64,000 nt of DNA from Croceimicrobium sp963974215 (GTDB taxonomy: Bacteria; Bacteroidota; Bacteroidia; Flavobacteriales; Schleiferiaceae), in assembly GCA_963974215.1 (NCBI GenBank), contig CAXBBL010000004.1:186001-250000 (forward strand), given 5' to 3'. A program made the position numbers and the translations under genes. This document shows positions 60,711 to 64,000 of this stretch, piece by piece. The notes under the pieces are model-generated. The model was not told where the DNA came from and did no database searches. It worked only from the letters and a program-made list of their open reading frames with translations. Position 1 is the first letter of the stretch; every line of letters starts with the position of its first letter.

Positions 60711-62326
60711 AAAACCGCTTAGCCATATTTCTTAGTCTGGGCTTTTTTATCGCTTGTAAGCAGATGCCCAAACGGGACGATACAGCCGTTTTTAGATATA
60801 ATGAGTCGGCGGGAATAAGCAGTCTCGATCCTGCTTTTGCGCGTTCTCAGTCTAATATTTGGGCCGTTAATCAGATTTTTAGCGGCTTGGTCCAGATGGA
60901 TAATCAATTGCGCATTCAGCCCGCTATTGCTCGTTCTTGGGAGATTCTCGATTCGGGAAAAACGTATCTTTTTAAATTAAGGCAGGATATCTATTTTCAT
61001 CAAAATGCCTGCTTTGGCGCAGACAGCAGCCGCAGGGTAAAGGCCAGCGATTTTGTGTATAGTTTTCAAAGACTAATTTCTTCTGAATTAGCCTCACCGG
61101 GTGCTTGGGTATTTAAAAACGTGGCAGGATTTAAGGCTCTAAATGATAGTGTTTTAGAGATTCGCTTAAGTCATGCTTTTTCACCTTTTTTAGGAATCTT
61201 AAGCATGAAGTATTGTGCGGTGGTTCCCCCAGAAGCGATTGATTTTTATGGCAAGGATTTCAGCAGAAACCCCGTGGGTACAGGGCCTTTCCACTTTAAG
61301 CTTTGGCTCGAAAATGAAAAACTCATTTTACGCCGCAATCCCCAGTATTTCGAAAAAGATGAAGCGGGTCAGTCTTTACCTTATTTAGAAGCCATTGCCA
61401 TTAGTTTTGTTCCGGATAAGCAATCGGCTTTCCTGGAGTTTTTAAAAGGGAAGAACGATTTAATTTCGGGTTTAGACCTTTCGTATAAAGATGAGCTATT
61501 AAGCCCAGAGGGAAATTTAAATCCTGAATACGCCCAAAACTTTAAACTCTTCCGTCAGGCTTATCTGAATACAGAGTACCTCGCTTTTTACGTGGATTCA
61601 GCTGAGGGTAGAGGGGCTTGGCAAGATGTCCGCATTAGACAGGCTATAAATTATGGGTTTGATCGCGTCAAAATGATGCGTTATTTGCGCAATAATATTG
61701 GTGAGCCGGCTTTAAAAGGTTTTATTCCCAAAGGTTTACCAAGCTATGATTCCCTTGCGGATTATGGCTATAGTTACCAACCTGAAAAGGCCCGACAATT
61801 ATTGATTGATGCGGGCTTTCCCCAAGGAAAAGGACTGGAAGAAATTAGTTTACAAACCAATGCCAGCTATTTAGATCTCTGTGAATACTTACAAAGCGAG
61901 CTCGCCAAAATTGGCATTCGTATAAAAGTGGAAGTTAGTCCGCCCAGCACCTTAAGACAAGCCATGGCCACGGGTAAAGTTGATTTCTTTCGCGCTTCGT
62001 GGATTGCCGATTATCCGGATGCGGAAAATTACTTGTCGCTCTTTTACAGCGCTAATGCAGCTCCTAATGGACCGAATTACAGTCATTTCTCCTCTAGCTA
62101 TTTTGATTTGCTTTATGTCTTGTCGTTTGCGGCCGTAAATGACAGTATCCGCAAAAGTTTATACCACCAAATGGATAGCTTGGTCATAAGCGAAGCGCCT
62201 ATCGTTCCCTTATTCTACGATCAAGTACTGCGTTTTTATCCGAAAAACATTGAGGGTTTAGAAGGCAATGCCCTCAATCTTCTCGATTTAAAAAAGGTGA
62301 GGAAGCTTCCGAAAACTATGCACTAA
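60707..62326 (+). CDS. Family 5 extracellular solute-binding lipoprotein (DppA/OppA-like)
   Basis: Lipoprotein of 539 residues (SLGFFIAC, Cys about 17) with the SBP family 5 fold: RYNESAGISSLDPAFARSQSNIWAVNQIFSGLVQMD near the start, FLRQDIYFHQNACFG-like KLRQDIYFHQNAC, KASDFVYSFQRLIS, then GTGPFHFKLW, IRQAINYGFDRVKMMRYL and ADYPDAENYLSLFYS. Such proteins bind peptides, nickel chelates or other solutes for an ABC importer. No permease or ATPase gene is adjacent, so it is an orphan binding protein, coupled to a barrel and a large lipoprotein. Confidence 0.88.
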   Translation: MKNRLAIFLSLGFFIACKQMPKRDDTAVFRYNESAGISSLDPAFARSQSNIWAVNQIFSGLVQMDNQLRIQPAIARSWEILDSGKTYLFKLRQDIYFHQNACFGADSSRRVKASDFVYSFQRLISSELASPGAWVFKNVAGFKALNDSVLEIRLSHAFSPFLGILSMKYCAVVPPEAIDFYGKDFSRNPVGTGPFHFKLWLENEKLILRRNPQYFEKDEAGQSLPYLEAIAISFVPDKQSAFLEFLKGKNDLISGLDLSYKDELLSPEGNLNPEYAQNFKLFRQAYLNTEYLAFYVDSAEGRGAWQDVRIRQAINYGFDRVKMMRYLRNNIGEPALKGFIPKGLPSYDSLADYGYSYQPEKARQLLIDAGFPQGKGLEEISLQTNASYLDLCEYLQSELAKIGIRIKVEVSPPSTLRQAMATGKVDFFRASWIADYPDAENYLSLFYSANAAPNGPNYSHFSSSYFDLLYVLSFAAVNDSIRKSLYHQMDSLVISEAPIVPLFYDQVLRFYPKNIEGLEGNALNLLDLKKVRKLPKTMH

Positions 62327-62518
62327 AGAAGAGGAGGGGTAGAAAGTTCGATTGCAAAAATCGTTTACGATAAAAGTAACTAGTCCGAATCTGTCTTTTA
62401 GGTGTTCAAATAGTTAATTTATCTTGATTGAATAAAACTGCCTCATTTTTTAGTTTGAAACAATGGGATTAGCCAAAAAAGCACCAATAAATTGTGTCCT
62501 CTATGAGTAGGGGATCAT

Positions 62519-62746
62519 CTATTCCTCCGTCTCATTCTCCGCCTCAGCAATAATGCTCTGCGCTTTGCCTACATTCACACTTTGAACAAATAGCTCTACA
62601 TCATTTTGTTGCGCTCCGAAGCCAGCTAAACGGGCTGATTCAACATTGTCTCGCACTCTGGTTTCGATATTATTCTCATTTAACAGAAATTCGAATCTAC
62701 TGATGGTAATGGCACTGCCGGTTATTATTTTAACGAAGTCATTCAT
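62519..62746 (-). CDS. DUF2007 (putative signal-transducing) protein
   Basis: Small protein of 75 residues in which residues about 5-70 match DUF2007 (ITGSAITISRFEFLLNENNIETRVRDNVESARLAGFG ... VELFVQSVNVGKAQSII), a family with a GlnB-like fold annotated as putative signal transducing. The biochemical role is unknown. It lies 24 bases beyond the M24-peptidase gene. The preceding 192-base gap to the solute-binding gene holds nothing I can call. Confidence 0.78.
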   Translation of the reverse strand: MNDFVKIITGSAITISRFEFLLNENNIETRVRDNVESARLAGFGAQQNDVELFVQSVNVGKAQSIIAEAENETEE

Positions 62747-62770
62747 CTTGTACTATTTTCTAATTCGTCA

Positions 62771-63448
62771 CTAAGCTAAAAGCTGCTCGAAAAAGCCTCC
62801 AATCTTGTTTATGGGGTCTATAAAGTGGATTTCATAAATCCAGTGCCGCGCGAGCTTATTGTTGTGTAAAGCGAGCATGGGAAGATTATTATTGGGATGG
62901 ATATAATTTACTTCTTCCTCGCCATATATGTTTTCATGGGGAAAATTACCAATGAGATGGCCGCAATGCTCGTTGCCGTATTCCCAGCCGTATTTTTGGG
63001 CTAAGCCGCAGGTATAGCGGTAAAACTCGGCTCCAGTAATACTTTCTTTATGTACTTCAAAATAGGCTTTGCCCTCGTACCAGGCGAGTTCAACGTCTTG
63101 CTTTAATTTCAGTTTGTGGGCATCTTCACCTAGTACATAGGTTTTACCAACATCAGCTTCCCAATCGTCGAAAACAGGCCCGAAGTCAAAAAAGAGGATA
63201 TCACTTTTCTGCAAGCGATGATCAGGTGGATTTTCACGATAGGGTAAAAGACTATTGGAACCAGCCCGTACAATACGCTTGTGCCAGTATTTCTTTATGC
63301 TAAACAGCTCAAAGGCTAATTTATAAATTTCAGTATTGAGTTCCTTCTCACTTTTTCCTGCTTGCACTAGATTACGCTTTTCAATTTCCTGAAAAAGTAT
63401 TTCCGCCTTTCTTTCGGCTTCCATTAAGTTTTGCAAAGTCTTATTCAT
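62771..63448 (-). CDS. M24-family metallopeptidase (aminopeptidase P-like catalytic domain)
   Basis: Protein of 225 residues made of the pita-bread fold alone. Metal ligands: Asp in FFDFGPVFDDWEADVGKT (two Asp spaced 11 apart, about 97-108), His in EHCGHLIGNFPHE (about 166), Glu in YEIHFID (about 206) and a candidate final Glu in FFEQLL. The N-terminal creatinase-like domain of aminopeptidase P is absent. The substrate may be an X-Pro peptide or another C-N bond. Its ATG overlaps the nhaC stop by eight bases (ATGAATAA), so the two are coupled. Confidence 0.85.
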   Translation of the reverse strand: MNKTLQNLMEAERKAEILFQEIEKRNLVQAGKSEKELNTEIYKLAFELFSIKKYWHKRIVRAGSNSLLPYRENPPDHRLQKSDILFFDFGPVFDDWEADVGKTYVLGEDAHKLKLKQDVELAWYEGKAYFEVHKESITGAEFYRYTCGLAQKYGWEYGNEHCGHLIGNFPHENIYGEEEVNYIHPNNNLPMLALHNNKLARHWIYEIHFIDPINKIGGFFEQLLA

Positions 63449-64000
63449 GCTCGGCCAGTTTAACCGCTTCCTTTTTAGGGCTAATTAATTTTTTAATTTT
63501 CCAACCCATGGCGGCATAAACCAAAGTTGTAATTGGACTCAAATAGTTGAAAAAGGCATAAGGCAAATAAGCCATGGTATCCACACCTAAAACGGTACTT
63601 TGATATGCACCACAAGTATTATGGGGAATAAGCACTGAAGTAACCGTTCCACTATCCTCAAGGGTTCTACTTAAGTTCTCGGGCGCCAGACCTTGTTTTT
63701 TATAGGCATCTGCATACATTCTTCCAGGTAGGACAATCGCCAAATATTGATCACTGGCGGTAATATTAACCAAGCCGCAGGTTCCCACCGTGGTGGCCAC
63801 TAATGAGAAAGTTCCCGTGGCCAGTTTTAGCAAAGCCGCACTAATAATTTTCAAAAATCCACTCGCTTCCATGCTGCCTCCGAAAATCATGGCTGCAATA
63901 ATTAACCAAACCGTATTCAACATGCTTACCATTCCTCCAGATACCAGAAGCTCCTTTAAAATGGGATGAGTGCTCGGATAAACGACTTCTACCGTAAGGG
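63441..64000 (-). CDS. nhaC: NhaC-family Na+/H+ antiporter (C-terminal part)
   Basis: Membrane protein, cut by the window end. The frame stays open to the last base and reads EVVYPSTHPILKELLVSGGM into WLIIAAMIFGGSMEASGFL, so the ATG at 63932 is internal. The visible part has several hydrophobic helices, the conserved LPGRMYADAYKKQGLAPENLSRTLEDSGTVTSVLIPHNTCGAYQS block and a C-terminal hydrophobic pair, all typical of NhaC. NhaC antiporters swap internal sodium for protons, which fits a marine host. The downstream M24 peptidase is coupled by an eight-base overlap. Confidence 0.88.
   Translation of the reverse strand, partial: LTVEVVYPSTHPILKELLVSGGMVSMLNTVWLIIAAMIFGGSMEASGFLKIISAALLKLATGTFSLVATTVGTCGLVNITASDQYLAIVLPGRMYADAYKKQGLAPENLSRTLEDSGTVTSVLIPHNTCGAYQSTVLGVDTMAYLPYAFFNYLSPITTLVYAAMGWKIKKLISPKKEAVKLAEHE

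Noticed and set aside
62327..62518. Intergenic stretch after the solute-binding lipoprotein
   Set aside because: I looked for a tRNA, terminator or short gene and found no convincing stem, box or frame.
1..64000. CRISPR arrays, tRNA or rRNA genes, prophage or defence islands
   Set aside because: No regularly spaced repeats, cloverleaf-like sequences, integrases or known defence proteins were seen anywhere in the window.

Overview
The window is chromosomal DNA of a Bacteroidota bacterium, most likely a marine member of Flavobacteriales. This rests on a type IX secretion style gliding-motility C-terminal domain, an Asn/Arg/Asp-rich insertion in Rho, many short lipoproteins, menaquinone genes, and at least fourteen copies of the Bacteroidota promoter box TAnnTTTG placed just upstream of genes. 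The DNA is AT-leaning and very tightly packed. No gap between genes exceeds about 225 bases, and I see no rRNA, tRNA, CRISPR array or prophage. The first gene (menA) and the last (an NhaC-type antiporter) run off the window.

Layout. 1-2.6 kb: end of a menaquinone operon (menA, menC, menE). 2.5-7.4 kb: a BASS transporter, then a four-gene minus-strand unit around an exopolysaccharide-initiating sugar transferase. 7.5-11.2 kb: pcm, a small secreted protein, an AIM24-like protein, queE, and a DUF4919 gene broken by a small inverted-repeat element. 11.2-17.6 kb: tag and rho, a DUF4293 membrane protein, a phosphoesterase, truA and an MsbA-like ABC exporter. 17.7-22 kb: a YeiH-like permease, three related outer-membrane barrels and a stomatin-like protein. 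22-29 kb: a DnaJ-domain protein, hisS overlapping hutH, and a large PKD/beta-propeller secreted protein. 29-38 kb: a THUMP-like methyltransferase, an AI-2E-type permease, a DUF4159 protein, rsmE, tsaD and a 1450-residue TamB-like protein. 38-45.4 kb: rnz, pyrB, pyrR, mpl, two MbnP-like lipoproteins, an acyltransferase and a Nudix hydrolase. 45.5-52.9 kb: oxyR, a Lon-substrate-domain protein, a cyclophilin, a candidate attenuator with a 29-residue leader peptide, a small unknown gene, then a tricorn-type protease followed by a C1 peptidase. 53-54.9 kb: a lipoprotein and a LruC-domain protein. 55-57.3 kb: hutG and hutI. 57.4-62.3 kb: a coupled three-gene unit (large lipoprotein, outer-membrane barrel, peptide-binding lipoprotein). 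62.5-64 kb: a DUF2007 protein, an M24 peptidase and nhaC.

How it works together. Most genes are core functions: menaquinone, tRNA and rRNA modification, UMP synthesis, peptidoglycan recycling, transcription termination, peroxide sensing and histidine use. Histidine degradation is split: hutH sits with hisS, hutI/hutG lie 30 kb away, and no hutU is in the window. Coupling by short overlaps is frequent, and several promoter boxes lie only 4-8 bases before the start codon, which suggests leaderless messages.

The least ordinary items are the 263-base element in the DUF4919 gene, whose removal at a 3-base duplication restores the frame exactly; the promoter-leader peptide-terminator arrangement before the gene at 48.0 kb; the three-gene envelope unit at 57.4-62.3 kb; and a tamB gene whose natural N-terminus seems to begin at a non-ATG codon. 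I did not find an obvious new defence or biosynthetic system.
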